DNA of 64,000 nucleotides from Nevskia soli DSM 19509 (lineage in GTDB: Bacteria; Pseudomonadota; Gammaproteobacteria; Nevskiales; Nevskiaceae), in the NCBI RefSeq assembly GCF_000711955.1, contig NZ_JONR01000001.1, positions 372,001 through 436,000 of the forward strand, read 5' to 3'. The notes below the pieces were generated by a model. It saw only the letters and a program-made list of their open reading frames with translations. It had not been told where the DNA came from and made no database searches. Both the position numbers and the translations under genes were made by a program. Positions 63,572 to 64,000 of the stretch are shown here, piece by piece. How positions within the stretch are numbered: the stretch's first letter is position 1; every line of letters starts with the position of its first letter.

Positions 63572-64000
63572 ATGACCACGTTCAATCTCAACGGCCGTCC
63601 CCTCACCATCGACGCGGCGGACGATACGCCGCTGCTGTGGGTGATCCGCGATCTGGCCGGCATGAAGGGCACCAAGTTCGGCTGCGGCATCGGCATGTGC
63701 GGCGCCTGCACGGTGCACCTGAACGGCCGCGCGGTGCGCTCCTGCATCACGCCGCTCGCCGCGGTGGCGGACGCGTCCATCATCACCATCGAGGGCCTGG
63801 ATCCGCAGGGCCAGCATCCGCTGCAGAAGGCCTGGATCGAAACGCAGACGCCGCAGTGCGGCTACTGCCAGTCCGGCCAGATCATGCAGGCGGCGACGCT
63901 GATCAAGGATTACCCCAATCCGACCGATGCGGATATCGACGCGGTGATGAACGGCAATCTGTGCCGCTGCATGGCCTACGTGCGCATCCGCAAGGCGATC
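63572..64000 (+). CDS. [2Fe-2S] subunit of a molybdenum hydroxylase (cut by window edge)
   Basis: From ATG 63572 the frame is open to the end of the window (143 codons). It has the plant-ferredoxin-like cluster site 'GCGIGMCGACTVHLNG' and the second cluster site 'QCGYCQSGQIMQAA' with 'NLCRCMAYVRIRKA'. This is the signature of xanthine-oxidase-family small subunits such as IorA of isoquinoline 1-oxidoreductase. The large Mo-cofactor subunit presumably follows. Its neighbour is a trihaem cytochrome c, as in periplasmic aldehyde/isoquinoline-type oxidoreductases. Confidence 0.92.
   Translation, partial: MTTFNLNGRPLTIDAADDTPLLWVIRDLAGMKGTKFGCGIGMCGACTVHLNGRAVRSCITPLAAVADASIITIEGLDPQGQHPLQKAWIETQTPQCGYCQSGQIMQAATLIKDYPNPTDADIDAVMNGNLCRCMAYVRIRKAI

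Overview
This window is a stretch of high-GC gammaproteobacterial chromosome. The order CNNM/CBS transporter, CcsA-like gene, ffh, rpsP-rimM-trmD-rplS is the classic gammaproteobacterial arrangement. Also present are sppA, ppsA/ppsR, guaB-guaA, clpB, a Fe-type superoxide dismutase, a monothiol glutaredoxin and EttA. A covalent-flavin cholesterol-oxidase-like enzyme, a steroid-dehydrogenase-type SDR and a trihaem cytochrome c next to a [2Fe-2S] hydroxylase subunit suggest an aerobic, sterol- or hydrocarbon-adapted lineage, perhaps Nevskiales/Solimonadaceae or a xanthomonad relative. That placement is inference, because no 16S gene is present.

Layout. 1-8300: radA end, an NTF2-like protein, the CNNM/CBS transporter, the CcsA-like protein, a metallo-beta-lactamase-fold phosphodiesterase, ffh and the ribosomal/tRNA-modification operon closed by a strong terminator. 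8300-13700: an NlpC/P60 lipoprotein, a glutathione S-transferase, trxB, sppA and an alpha/beta hydrolase. 13700-14500: a 265-bp MITE-like element sitting in the 5' leader of a ParE-type toxin-antitoxin pair. 14500-22600: nadC, argF, sodB, grxD, yajL, an isocitrate dehydrogenase carrying C-terminal CBS domains, a CinA-like protein and a diguanylate cyclase. 22700-31700: RNase T2, ppsA and ppsR separated by an SMR transporter gene, ferredoxin-NADP reductase, phosphoglucomutase and a DUF1249 protein. 32100-45600: a DUF885 peptidase-like protein, mgtE, a DUF815 ATPase, ettA, ilvA, a thioredoxin-fold membrane protein, thpR, xseA, guaB and guaA.

45600-53900 is the accessory part. A visibly AT-richer island carries an OLD-family nuclease plus a UvrD-like helicase (a Gabija-like defence pair) and a frameshifted gene remnant. 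It is followed by an ArsC-family protein, the cholesterol-oxidase-like enzyme, and two tandem copies of a DUF559 endonuclease-like unit, one of them deleted. Each DUF559 copy lies between inverted copies of a roughly 57-bp palindromic repeat. The intact DUF559 frame runs without a stop through its downstream repeat into tadA.

53900-64000 returns to core genes: tadA, a DUF4177 protein, an SDR, clpB, tRNA-Ala(CGC), a Fur-box-associated TonB siderophore receptor, a trihaem cytochrome c, and the start of a molybdenum-hydroxylase [2Fe-2S] subunit cut by the window edge.

Several dispersed hairpin repeats occupy the spacers. One family has at least five copies with conserved flanks and stems that change sequence while staying paired. 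Functions are inferred from recognised motifs and gene order only; no database search was possible.
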